A model generated the notes under the pieces. That model worked only from the letters and a program-made list of their open reading frames with translations. It was not told the DNA's origin and made no database searches. A stretch of DNA of 14,527 bases from positions 1 through 14,527 of the forward strand of contig DEFK01000009.1 of NCBI GenBank assembly GCA_002350765.1. The letters run 5' to 3'. The translations under genes were made by a program, and so were the position numbers. Source of the DNA: Ruminococcaceae bacterium UBA2854. GTDB lineage: Bacteria > Bacillota > Clostridia > Oscillospirales > Acutalibacteraceae. Shown in pieces: positions 6,725 through 13,997 of this stretch; positions within the stretch are counted from its first letter, which is position 1; each line of letters opens with the position of its first letter.

Positions 6725-7015
6725 ATGGATAAGATATATTTTGAATGGGATAATAATAAAAACGCTATAAATATTAAGAAGCATAATTTATCCTTTGAAG
6801 AAGCGAGTACGGTGTTTTATGATGACCGAGCGATACTCTTTGACGATCCCGAACACTCTTACGAGGAAGAAAGGTTCTTGATTATCGGCACAACTATTTC
6901 GTCGAGAATTTGTATTGTCAGTCATTGTTACCGAGATAATGATGAAGTTATAAGAATTATTTCCGCAAGAAAAGCAACGAAAACAGAGAAAAGTGTTTAT
7001 GAGGAAAACCTGTAA
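6725..7015 (+). CDS. brnT: BrnT family toxin
   Basis: A 96-residue protein of the BrnT family, RelE-like ribonuclease toxins of type II toxin-antitoxin systems that cut mRNA and stop translation. Family landmarks are the N-terminal YFEWDNNKNAINIKKHNLSF, the following EEASTVFYDDRAILFDDPEHS, and the C-terminal VIRIISARKATKTEKSVYE. Length is normal and the frame intact. The start is fixed by the family N terminus. No ribosome binding site precedes it and the promoter puts the mRNA 5' end at or next to the ATG, so translation is probably leaderless. The antitoxin gene follows after 13 bases with a strong ribosome binding site, which would favour antitoxin production. Toxin activity itself is inferred from the family. 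Confidence 0.88.
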   Translation: MDKIYFEWDNNKNAINIKKHNLSFEEASTVFYDDRAILFDDPEHSYEEERFLIIGTTISSRICIVSHCYRDNDEVIRIISARKATKTEKSVYEENL

Positions 7016-7028
7016 AGGAGGTATTATT

Positions 7029-7244
7029 ATGTTAGAAGAATATGATATTAAAAATCTTAATCCCCGAAAAAACCCCTATTCCAAAAAATTAAAAAAACAG
7101 ATAACAATTAATCTCGATAATAGAATAATCGACTATTTTAAAGAGCAGGCGAGCGAAACGGGAATTCCTTACCAAACGCTTATTAATCTTTATCTCGCCG
7201 ATTGTGTCGAGCAGAAAAAGAAACTCGATATTAAATGGGCGTAA
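7029..7244 (+). CDS. brnA: BrnA family antitoxin
   Basis: A 71-residue protein expected to bind and neutralise BrnT and to repress the shared promoter. The C-terminal half reads as a ribbon-helix-helix DNA-binding fold: a QITINLDNRIIDYFKEQA strand and helix, then GIPYQTLINLYLADCV. The N-terminal 30 residues are the likely toxin-binding arm. Start: an in-frame ATG at 6993 lies inside brnT, but the ATG at 7029 has AAAGGAGGT just ahead and gives the usual family length, so it is chosen. The toxin-first order is typical of BrnTA. The pair may stabilise a chromosomal region or a mobile segment; no mobility gene is adjacent. Confidence 0.85.
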   Translation: MLEEYDIKNLNPRKNPYSKKLKKQITINLDNRIIDYFKEQASETGIPYQTLINLYLADCVEQKKKLDIKWA

Positions 7245-7294
7245 GGATAGGAACGGATTAGAAATCGCCGCGATAAAATCGAATAACAAAGTTA

Positions 7295-7320
7295 ACCCCG
7301 AAGCTATAAAGCTTCGGGGT
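7295..7320. terminator. Bidirectional terminator between brnA and the convergent secreted-protein gene
   Basis: ACCCCGAAGC (7295-7304) and GCTTCGGGGT (7311-7320) form a perfect 10-bp stem with a six-base loop. On the minus strand it is followed by TAACTTTGTTATT, a moderately T-rich tail; the plus-strand tail (AATTCATTCTG) is weak. It lies between two convergent genes and probably serves both. Confidence 0.8.
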
Positions 7321-7350
7321 AATTCATTCTGTATTAAATTTTGAATTAAA

Positions 7351-8619
7351 TCAGCCTTCGCTTGCCCACTGTGCCTGATATTTAAGAGCGGGGTCTTTCA
7401 TATCGGCTGTAAAGCCCATCCAGCTGTCGCTGAAGATGTACCATTTACCGTCGATAGAATCCTGGTAAACCTGGATAATTCTCTCTGAATCAGCGCCCTT
7501 GAAGCGTGTTACGACCTTATAAATCTGTGTCTGGTACTGGTTGGAGGGCTGTGAAGCGTATACATAGTCCTCTAATGTAACCGTGAGAGGCTCGGTCGGT
7601 GTGTAGCCGTTGGAGGGCTCGGAGCCGTCAAAGTAAGCGTTGCCTACGTATTTATACTTATAAGCCTTGCTTAAATTATCCTTCATTGAATTTCTGCTGA
7701 AATTGTTGAATGAGTCGAGGCTTAAAATCTTAGTTGTCGGTGACTCACAGAGTTCTTCCATCATAGCGTAGGTTGTGTCGGGGTTCTTCGGGTCGAATGC
7801 CTTAAGAGCCGCGAAGTAGAGAGCTACAACCTCGAAACGACCTTTTGCGCCGTCCTGGGCGGTAATAGCCGCGTCAACCTCGTTGGGGAGAAGCGCGTCC
7901 GCGCGGTGAACCTGCTTTAACTCGTCAGCGTTAGCGGGTGCGTAGTTGAATACGGAAGTCGCCTGCCAGAGCGGAATGTCTACTACTGTTTCCTGACCTT
8001 GATCGTCTTTACCTGATGACCCCTTGCGAGAAATCTCGTTTAATGTAGTGTTGAGTGTTATATTTCTTACGGTAGGAGTAGAAGGAGTATCAGGATTAGT
8101 AGGAGTGTCGGGTTCTGTAGGAGTTTCGGGAGTAGAGGGAGTTGCGGGGTTGGAAGGAGTTGCGGGGTTGGAAGGTGTTTCGGGATTAGACGGCGTAGGG
8201 TTTACGGGAGCCGCGGGATTTGACGGAGCGGAAGCCTTCTTAACCGTAACTGTTAATACCTTGCTGAGCTTCTTATTCTTGTTGTTCTTAGCTTTTGTAG
8301 TAACTGTAATCTTAGCTGTACCCGCCTTTTTAGCGGTTACTGTTACGGAGCTTGCCGACGCCTTTACAGCGGCAACGGAAGCCTTGGAGGATTTAGCGGT
8401 AAACGCCTTAGAAGCTTTACCCTTAACCTTTACTGTTACCTTAAAGGATTTCTTTACCGTGGATTTGTTAGCGGGGATTGTAATGGTAGCCTTTTTGGTA
8501 ATGCTGATTGATGTAACGTATTTCTTAGCTTTCTTCTTAGCTTCCGCTGATAACGCGAACGCGGAAACCGCTAAAAGTACACAGAGAACTACGCTTAATA
8601 CTTTTACGGACTTTTTCAT
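7351..8619 (-). CDS. Secreted protein: Ig-like domain, Pro-rich linker, C-terminal DUF6935-like domain
   Basis: A 422-residue exported protein. Residues 1-27 are a clear signal peptide with a cleavage-like SAEA end. Residues 28-129 are lysine- and alanine-rich with a bacterial Ig-like (Big_2-like) pattern ending in AGTAKITVTTKAKN and VLTVTVKK. Residues 130-183 are a linker built of SNPxTP/STPxTP units. Residues 184-422 form a globular domain containing LLPNEVDAAITAQDGAKGRFEVVALYFAALKAFDP, YVGNAYFDG and WYIFSDSWMGFTADMKDP; it resembles DUF6935, though I recall that name with only moderate certainty. No sorting motif or membrane anchor is seen, so it is probably released or loosely wall-bound; the very basic N-terminal part could bind anionic wall polymers. 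A GAAAGGAAG site precedes the ATG. Function unknown. Confidence 0.85.
   Translation of the reverse strand: MKKSVKVLSVVLCVLLAVSAFALSAEAKKKAKKYVTSISITKKATITIPANKSTVKKSFKVTVKVKGKASKAFTAKSSKASVAAVKASASSVTVTAKKAGTAKITVTTKAKNNKNKKLSKVLTVTVKKASAPSNPAAPVNPTPSNPETPSNPATPSNPATPSTPETPTEPDTPTNPDTPSTPTVRNITLNTTLNEISRKGSSGKDDQGQETVVDIPLWQATSVFNYAPANADELKQVHRADALLPNEVDAAITAQDGAKGRFEVVALYFAALKAFDPKNPDTTYAMMEELCESPTTKILSLDSFNNFSRNSMKDNLSKAYKYKYVGNAYFDGSEPSNGYTPTEPLTVTLEDYVYASQPSNQYQTQIYKVVTRFKGADSERIIQVYQDSIDGKWYIFSDSWMGFTADMKDPALKYQAQWASEG
8138..8173 (-). repeat. Tandem 18-bp repeat in the proline-rich linker
   Basis: Two identical adjacent 18-base units (8138-8155 and 8156-8173), with degenerate copies on both sides. 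Each encodes six linker residues of the S-N-P-A-T-P type. Such repeats can change in number by slippage, lengthening or shortening the linker in whole-unit steps without breaking the frame. Confidence 0.75.
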
Positions 8620-8681
8620 TGAAATCTTCCTTTCTTTTGCTTTATTAATCGGTAAATACTCTTCACCAATTATTCACGTTT

Positions 8682-8710
8682 ATTTTACCACAAAAAAACT
8701 TTCTTGTCAC
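8682..8710 (-). promoter_or_regulatory. Promoter of the secreted-protein gene
   Basis: Minus strand: GTGACA (8710-8705), a 17-base spacer and TAAAAT (8687-8682), about 63 bases before the ATG at 8619. Its -35 box lies 54 bases from the -35 box of the divergent lipoprotein promoter, so the two genes share one control region. Confidence 0.65.
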
Positions 8711-8763
8711 TAGTATTTTTGGCGAATTTTATTAAAATATTTAAAATAACTATTAAAAATCCG

Positions 8764-8792
8764 TTGATTTTTAGCTAATCATAAGTTAAAAT
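8764..8792 (+). promoter_or_regulatory. Promoter of the lipoprotein gene
   Basis: TTGATT (8764-8769), a 17-base spacer and TAAAAT (8787-8792), about 66 bases before the ATG at 8859. Confidence 0.65.
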
Positions 8793-8858
8793 ATAAGTAA
8801 CGATTGCGTATTGTATACTAACAATCCGCGAATATTTAAAGCCAAGGAGGTTTTTAGA

Positions 8859-9419
8859 ATGAAAAAAACAAGATTATTAGCGGTTTTAATGGCGGCAGCT
8901 ATGTTATTAAGCGCGGCGGCTTTAAGCTCGTGCTCCAATTCAGCGTCCGATAAAGCCGAAGAAACGACCGTCTCAGCCGAAAACGACGGCTTCTTAGCTG
9001 AGGACGACAGCGCCGACAGCAGCGCCGAGGAATCCGAGCTTTACAAAAAGGCGGTTAAAGTTGTTTCCGATAAAGATGTAGACGAGTACACCTGCTGTAA
9101 GCTTGCGGGCTCGGCGAATTATTATATCGTAACCCGTAACGACGACGATTATAAGTTCTATAAGGTAGCCTTAAACGGCCCCGAGTACGAGGGTGAGCTC
9201 GACGCGGACGATACTACGGCTTATATTGATTTAACTACAGCGACCCTCGGACTTTATAAAGAGGACGACGGTAAATGGAAATACGGACTTGTTAACGCGG
9301 GCGATAAAATTACCTGCGACTACGACCAGAAGGGCTCGACCGATAAAGTCCCGAAATTCGGCGGAAAGGCTAAATTCTCTAAGCCCGACGATACCGAAGC
9401 GCTTAAAATATTCTCGTAA
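8859..9419 (+). CDS. Small acidic lipoprotein, function unknown
   Basis: A 186-residue protein exported and lipid-anchored at the outer face of the membrane. Residues 1-24 are a lipoprotein signal peptide and C25 in the lipobox ALSSC is the expected lipidation site. After a serine/acidic linker (about 26-55), the rest is a small, strongly acidic domain rich in aspartate with repeated tyrosines (VDEYTCCKLAGSANYYIVTR, DDDYKFYKVALNG, GKWKYGLVNAGDKI). I do not recognise the family. Start: the frame is open from 8811, but the ATG at 8859 has AGGAGG nine bases ahead and begins the signal peptide. It is probably co-transcribed with the small membrane protein 12 bases downstream, and it is divergent from the basic secreted protein at 7351-8619. 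Confidence 0.85.
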   Translation: MKKTRLLAVLMAAAMLLSAAALSSCSNSASDKAEETTVSAENDGFLAEDDSADSSAEESELYKKAVKVVSDKDVDEYTCCKLAGSANYYIVTRNDDDYKFYKVALNGPEYEGELDADDTTAYIDLTTATLGLYKEDDGKWKYGLVNAGDKITCDYDQKGSTDKVPKFGGKAKFSKPDDTEALKIFS

Positions 9420-9431
9420 GCTCAGACAGTT

Positions 9432-9707
9432 ATGAAAAGAAATGTCGGCGGATTTATATTCGGATTATTATTTTTCCTGTTTTTCAGGATAAGCTCGTGG
9501 CTTTGCTCCGTGCCTATGTGGGCGACCTTGATACTGCATTTTACCGTAGGGTTGCCGATATTCTGGTTCTGGCTTACGTTAGCCGCGTGGATTTTAGCGG
9601 GAGTAATACGCTATCTTACGATATGCTTTGCCCGCTGGGGAGCGGATACCGCGCCCAATCCCGTTAAGGAAAATAAAAACCCGTATTCCGCGAAAAATCA
9701 ATATTGA
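9432..9707 (+). CDS. Small membrane protein, function unknown
   Basis: A 91-residue hydrophobic protein with two or three membrane segments (about residues 6-24, 29-48 and 48-67), rich in tryptophan and phenylalanine, and a polar C-terminal tail (about 70-91) with NPVKENKNPYSAKN. No family is recognised. It starts 12 bases after the lipoprotein stop with no evident ribosome binding site, so its translation may depend on ribosomes finishing the upstream gene. No separate promoter or terminator is visible between the two. Its stop codon lies inside the -35 box of the ilvD promoter. The consistent frame and the absence of a competing ORF support it as real, but it remains a hypothetical gene. 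Confidence 0.65.
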   Translation: MKRNVGGFIFGLLFFLFFRISSWLCSVPMWATLILHFTVGLPIFWFWLTLAAWILAGVIRYLTICFARWGADTAPNPVKENKNPYSAKNQY

Positions 9708-9732
9708 TTACTGTATTCGGTTATGGTATAAT
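9704..9732 (+). promoter_or_regulatory. Promoter of ilvD
   Basis: TTGATT (9704-9709), a 17-base spacer and TATAAT (9727-9732) with TGG directly ahead of the -10 box, a strong extended promoter. The -35 box contains the TGA stop (9705-9707) of the preceding gene. The leader is only about 34 bases, too short for the T-box or leader-peptide attenuator often found before branched-chain amino acid genes. Confidence 0.8.
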
Positions 9733-9772
9733 ATAAAAGTTAATCATTCTACAATAAAAGGAAGTAATAAAA

Positions 9773-11428
9773 ATGAGATCTGATTTAATGAAGGAAGGCG
9801 CTACAAGAGCGCCCCAACGTTCGCTTTTAAAGGCGCTGGGACTTACCGACGAGGAGATTAAACGCCCCTTTGTCGCGGTAGTTAACTCCAAGAGCGACTA
9901 TATCCCGGGTCACAAGCACTTAAACGATATTTCCGAAAAGGTTATGGACGGTATCCGCAACGCGGGCGGCGTACCTTTCGAGTTTAATACAATCGGCGTA
10001 TGCGACGGTCTGGCTATGAACCATAAGGGTATGAAGTACAGCCTCTGTTCACGCGAGCTTATCGCCGACTCTATCGAGGTTATGCTTACCGCTCATCCGC
10101 TCGACGCGATCGTATTTATTCCGAACTGCGATAAGATTGTTCCCGGTATGCTTTTAGCGGCTTGCAGACTTAACCTCCCCGCCGTATTTGTATCGGGCGG
10201 CCCGATGATGCCTGGCGAGTATAAGGGCGAGCGTTTCGGACTTTCCGAGATGTTCGAGTATGTAGGCGCTCATGCCGCGGGTAAAATCAACGATGACGAG
10301 CTCCGCGAGTACGAGAACCACGCGTGTCCGACCTGCGGTTCATGCTCGGGTATGTATACCGCGAACTCTATGAACTGTCTTACCGAGGCTATCGGTATGG
10401 GCTTACCTGGAAACGGTACACGTCCCGCTATTTCAGCCGCTAGACGCGCTCTTGCTCAGGAAGCGGGCGAGCAGGTTATGGAGCTGCTTAAAGCCGATAT
10501 TAGACCTAGGAATATTATTAATAAAGAAAGCTTCGAGAACGCTCTCCGCTGTGAGATGGCTCTCGGCTGCTCGAGCAACACGGTTCTCCACCTCTTAGCT
10601 ATCGCTTACGAGGCTGATGTTCCTGTTGACATCAACGTTATTGACGAGATAAGCAAAACTACTCCGCAGATTTGTAAGCTCAATCCCGCGGGTAAAATCT
10701 TTATCACCGACTTAAACGAGATGGGCGGAATCCCCGCTGTTATGAAAGAGCTCTCTAAGCTCGGTATTATAAACGAAAACGCCTTAACCGTTAAGGGCAC
10801 AGTGGGCGAGCGTATTAAGGACGCTCCCGCTCCCGACGGCGAGGTTATCCATACCGTAGAAAATCCGCTTAGAAAAGACGGCGGTATCGCGATTCTGTTC
10901 GGTAATATCGCTCCCGACGGCGCGGTAGTTAAGCAGGGCGCGGTTGCTCCCGAAATGATGAAGAATACAGGCCCCGCACGTGTATTTAATTCCGAGGAGG
11001 ACGCTTGCGAATCTATCTACGGCGGAAAGATAAACCCGGGCGACGTAGTTGTTATCCGTTACGAAGGTCCTAAGGGCGGTCCCGGTATGAGAGAAATGCT
11101 TTCTCCGACCTCCGCGTTAGCGGGAATGGGACTCGATAGCTCCGTATCGCTGATTACGGACGGCCGTTTCAGCGGAGCTACACGAGGCGCGGCTGTAGGT
11201 CACGTAAGTCCCGAGGCTGCTTCGGGCGGACTTATCGGTCTTATCGAGGAGGGCGACACCGTTACCGTAGATATCGCGGGACGCGCGCTTACTCTCCACG
11301 TTGACGACGACGTTATCGAACAGCGCCGTAAGAATTATAAAGCTCCTAAGCAGGAGCTCACGGGCTACTTAAAGCGCTACGCTAAAATGGTAACCTCAGG
11401 CTCCACAGGCGCGGTATTCGAGAAGTAA
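9773..11428 (+). CDS. ilvD: Dihydroxy-acid dehydratase
   Basis: A complete 551-residue IlvD, catalysing dehydration of 2,3-dihydroxy-isovalerate and -methylvalerate to the 2-keto acids that precede valine, isoleucine, leucine and pantothenate. Landmarks: VAVVNSKSDYIPGHKHL (about 34-50), NTIGVCDGLAMNHKGMKYSL (72-91), iron-sulfur cysteine 119 in PNCDKIVPGML, the CPTCGSCSGMYTANSMNCLTEA block (185-206), and near the C terminus LITDGRFSGATRGAAVGHVSPEA. The PGHKHL segment has no cysteine where [2Fe-2S] enzymes have one, so it looks like the oxygen-labile [4Fe-4S] E. coli type, which suits an anaerobe; that part is inference. AAAGGAAG precedes the ATG. It has its own promoter and terminator, and no other ilv or leu gene lies in the window. 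Confidence 0.97.
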   Translation: MRSDLMKEGATRAPQRSLLKALGLTDEEIKRPFVAVVNSKSDYIPGHKHLNDISEKVMDGIRNAGGVPFEFNTIGVCDGLAMNHKGMKYSLCSRELIADSIEVMLTAHPLDAIVFIPNCDKIVPGMLLAACRLNLPAVFVSGGPMMPGEYKGERFGLSEMFEYVGAHAAGKINDDELREYENHACPTCGSCSGMYTANSMNCLTEAIGMGLPGNGTRPAISAARRALAQEAGEQVMELLKADIRPRNIINKESFENALRCEMALGCSSNTVLHLLAIAYEADVPVDINVIDEISKTTPQICKLNPAGKIFITDLNEMGGIPAVMKELSKLGIINENALTVKGTVGERIKDAPAPDGEVIHTVENPLRKDGGIAILFGNIAPDGAVVKQGAVAPEMMKNTGPARVFNSEEDACESIYGGKINPGDVVVIRYEGPKGGPGMREMLSPTSALAGMGLDSSVSLITDGRFSGATRGAAVGHVSPEAASGGLIGLIEEGDTVTVDIAGRALTLHVDDDVIEQRRKNYKAPKQELTGYLKRYAKMVTSGSTGAVFEK

Positions 11429-11448
11429 TTAACAGAATTTAAAGCTTT

Positions 11449-11480
11449 AGGGCTATCGCTTAATTGCGATAGCCCTTTTT
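11449..11480 (+). terminator. Rho-independent terminator after ilvD
   Basis: AGGGCTATCGC (11449-11459) and GCGATAGCCCT (11466-11476) form a perfect 11-bp stem with a TTAATT loop, followed by TTTT. It sits between ilvD and the convergent anti-sigma-like gene and may also stop minus-strand transcripts, though the minus-strand tail is weaker. Confidence 0.92.
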
Positions 11481-11489
11481 CAATCAATC

Positions 11490-13997
11490 CTATTTAATTT
11501 TAATCTTGACAAGCTTTGTGATTGTTTTTGTTCTGTAGGTTGCATTTTCGCTTGCGGTTATTTTGAGCTTAACGCTGTAAGTCTTTTTATTGTATTTGCC
11601 TTTTGTAAACGTTACCGCTCCTGTAGATTTGTTTACCTTAATTCTTTTAAAAATTTTTGAGCTTGTGCCGTTTTTAACCTTAACTATTTTTACCTTGGTA
11701 ACTATATTTTTAATAGTTAACGGTTTTACGGTAAGGCTTTTCTCTTTTAGTTTTTTAGCCTTTATCGATACTTTTTTAGCGGCTATTTTAATCGGGTTAT
11801 TGATTTTAACGTCATAATTATTGTTTTTGGTTGAGAGCTCGATAGCTTCGGTAGCTTTGACAGCAGGATTTACCGCGTAAAAGGCTTTATACAGCATTTG
11901 CTTTATTCTATCAGAGTAAAGTTCTCGGTAGTTTTCGCTTAGCTGTTGAACGGTATAGTCGTAAATTTCCTCGACTTTATCCGTTGTGTTTATAGAGAAA
12001 AGCTTATATGTGTCAAGGAGAGTGTAGGTCGGTTCAATCCACCAAGCGAGATAATAGTTCGATAGCCAATCGCCGATTAGTTCAACGGGTTTGTCGTCGG
12101 GGCAAAGATAAGTTCCGTAGGATTTCCCCTTAGATGTAAATTGAAAATGCGGGCCGTAAGAAGAATTGCTTTTTACCCATTTGGCTTCGTATTGTTTTTT
12201 TTCGGAGTCAATCGGGTTTTCTACAATCTCTTTAGTGAGCCTTAATGTGTCGCCTATACATTCTTTACCGAAAGTACATTCAACTGTGACGTTGCCGTTT
12301 GAGCCTGAAAACATAATAAGGTAGGATTTATTGCTGTTGAGTTTTCCCGGCATAGATTCGGATCTGTTGAGCTTGTCGAGGTCATAGTAATAGATTTCGT
12401 TAGTGAATTTATTACAAAGTTCGTGTTTTCCCTGCCATATAAAGAAAGAATCGCCCTTTCTTTCGTAAATATGGCAATACACCTGCTTCCCGAAATCGAC
12501 GCCGTTTGTATCGAAAAACAGACAGTTTTCAAGTACTTGACGTTGAGGCTCGGCGTTGAAAATACTTGCGACGTAAGCGGAACTTATTATATTAAACTCT
12601 ACGGCTTCTTTTATGGAGTAAACTTCGTTATTGTAAAGAATACAGTACCCCGTTTTGTTGTATTTTTCGCTCAATAAAGTGTCTGAATTGAATTTATAGG
12701 AACCGATTATCTCACTGCACTTGCTTTCATTAGCACTTTTGATGTGAAATGCTTTTATCTCGCTGTCAATTTTATAAAATTTAATATTGGAGATATTCTC
12801 CGCGTTAAACTCGGACACATAGTTTTGCGCGCCGATTGAGGTTATATAATTGTTCAGAGTTCTGCAGAGCTTCTCGGTTTCGGGATCGGGCTCTTGTGAC
12901 GCGGGCTCTGTAGTCGTAGAAGTTGTTTCTTCAGTTTCATATATATTTCCTAAACTTCTGAAATTCACATTTGAGTTTTTGGCGTAATTATAAGCCGCGG
13001 TGTTTGTGTAACCGATTATTGTGTCGAGGTTATCGCTGAACGCGTTATATCCTATAAGCTTTATATTCTTTCCGAATTTAGCTGTAGTGAGTTTTTTACA
13101 GCTTTGGAAGGCGCACGTTCCTACGGTTCTGACGTTTTCGGGAATGTCAACGCTCTTTAACGATGTAGACATAAACGCCCTGCCGTTAATGCTTACAAGC
13201 GACTCTGGCATACTAACTGAGGTGAGATTATTGCAAGCTTTAAACGCTCCTTCGGCTATGGTTTCGACGCCTTCGGGAATAATTACTTCATTAATATATT
13301 TGTTACAGGTAAACGCGTATTCGTCTATACCGACTATTTTGTAACCGTCAATTTCCGAGGGGATTATAATCTTTGATTCTTTGCCGATATACTCGACAAT
13401 ATTCGCTGTGTTTTCGCTAAGCGGTAAATATAGAAAGTTACCCTTAATAACTTCGTTAGGCTCGCGGGTTTCAACTTGATTTTTTGAGTTGGTGGGTTGG
13501 ATAAGTTTATTTTCGGGAGATGTCGGATAGGTTGCCTTGCCGATTAGATGAATTGTTTTAACCTCTTGCTCGTGAGGCTCGGTCGTAATTATATCGTTAT
13601 CAGGTACATTAGTGTTTTCTTCGTTGGTTTTTATAGTTTTAATCTTTTTGTTCTCTTTTACAACAGAACGTTTTATTAACGACATTGAAGAAGACGCTTC
13701 CGTTGAAGTTTCGGCGGTATATATGGCGGCTTTAGCTTGGGGAACGGGTTTGTTATTGCCGATAATTACCTTACCGATATTGTTGAATAAGCTTCCGCCC
13801 GAGAGGGCGTTTATTCCAAAAGCTGATATAACCGCGGTTACGGATATCATAGCCGCTATGAGCAGTACCTTTTTATATGACTTTTTAGGAGGCTTAATAA
13901 TCGCCGTTTTTTCCTGAATACTTTTCCAAGCCTTTTGTTTTTGAATATCGTCGGGATTAAGTTTGTCGAATAAACTTTTAATTTCTTTATCAGTCAT
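11490..13997 (-). CDS. Probable membrane anti-sigma factor with a large leucine-rich-repeat ectodomain
   Basis: An 835-residue single-pass protein. Residues 1-43 are a short charged cytoplasmic part (LFDKLNPDDIQKQKAWKSIQ) like that of anti-sigma factors; 44-65 is one membrane span. Outside are a disordered Ser/Thr/Lys-rich stalk (about 85-185), BspA-type LRR_5 repeats (about 186-345: IIIPSEIDGYKIVGIDEYAF, VIIPEGVETIAEGAFKACNN, VSMPESLVSINGRAFM, VDIPENVRTVGTCAFQSC), a second Thr/Glu linker (353-373), an unrecognised domain (about 375-725) and a lysine-rich Ig-like tail (about 735-835, ending KTITKLVKIKIK). The ATG directly follows the sigma-factor stop, with GGAGGG inside the sigma gene, so the two are coupled. 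By position and topology it should hold the sigma factor at the membrane until the ectodomain senses something. There is no recognisable zinc-type anti-sigma motif, so the role is inferred. Confidence 0.78.
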   Translation of the reverse strand: MTDKEIKSLFDKLNPDDIQKQKAWKSIQEKTAIIKPPKKSYKKVLLIAAMISVTAVISAFGINALSGGSLFNNIGKVIIGNNKPVPQAKAAIYTAETSTEASSSMSLIKRSVVKENKKIKTIKTNEENTNVPDNDIITTEPHEQEVKTIHLIGKATYPTSPENKLIQPTNSKNQVETREPNEVIKGNFLYLPLSENTANIVEYIGKESKIIIPSEIDGYKIVGIDEYAFTCNKYINEVIIPEGVETIAEGAFKACNNLTSVSMPESLVSINGRAFMSTSLKSVDIPENVRTVGTCAFQSCKKLTTAKFGKNIKLIGYNAFSDNLDTIIGYTNTAAYNYAKNSNVNFRSLGNIYETEETTSTTTEPASQEPDPETEKLCRTLNNYITSIGAQNYVSEFNAENISNIKFYKIDSEIKAFHIKSANESKCSEIIGSYKFNSDTLLSEKYNKTGYCILYNNEVYSIKEAVEFNIISSAYVASIFNAEPQRQVLENCLFFDTNGVDFGKQVYCHIYERKGDSFFIWQGKHELCNKFTNEIYYYDLDKLNRSESMPGKLNSNKSYLIMFSGSNGNVTVECTFGKECIGDTLRLTKEIVENPIDSEKKQYEAKWVKSNSSYGPHFQFTSKGKSYGTYLCPDDKPVELIGDWLSNYYLAWWIEPTYTLLDTYKLFSINTTDKVEEIYDYTVQQLSENYRELYSDRIKQMLYKAFYAVNPAVKATEAIELSTKNNNYDVKINNPIKIAAKKVSIKAKKLKEKSLTVKPLTIKNIVTKVKIVKVKNGTSSKIFKRIKVNKSTGAVTFTKGKYNKKTYSVKLKITASENATYRTKTITKLVKIKIK

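Noticed and set aside
8071..8232. CRISPR-like spaced repeats
   Set aside because: The repeats are contiguous, in-frame and encode a proline-rich protein linker; there are no unique spacers or cas genes.
8024..8713. 229-codon plus-strand open frame
   Set aside because: It lies opposite the secreted protein and its repetitive G/V-rich sequence is the mirror of the Pro-rich and Lys-rich coding region; it has no ribosome binding site and no family match.
9733..9772. T-box or other riboswitch before ilvD
   Set aside because: The leader is about 34 bases with no stem structure; a T-box needs several times that length.
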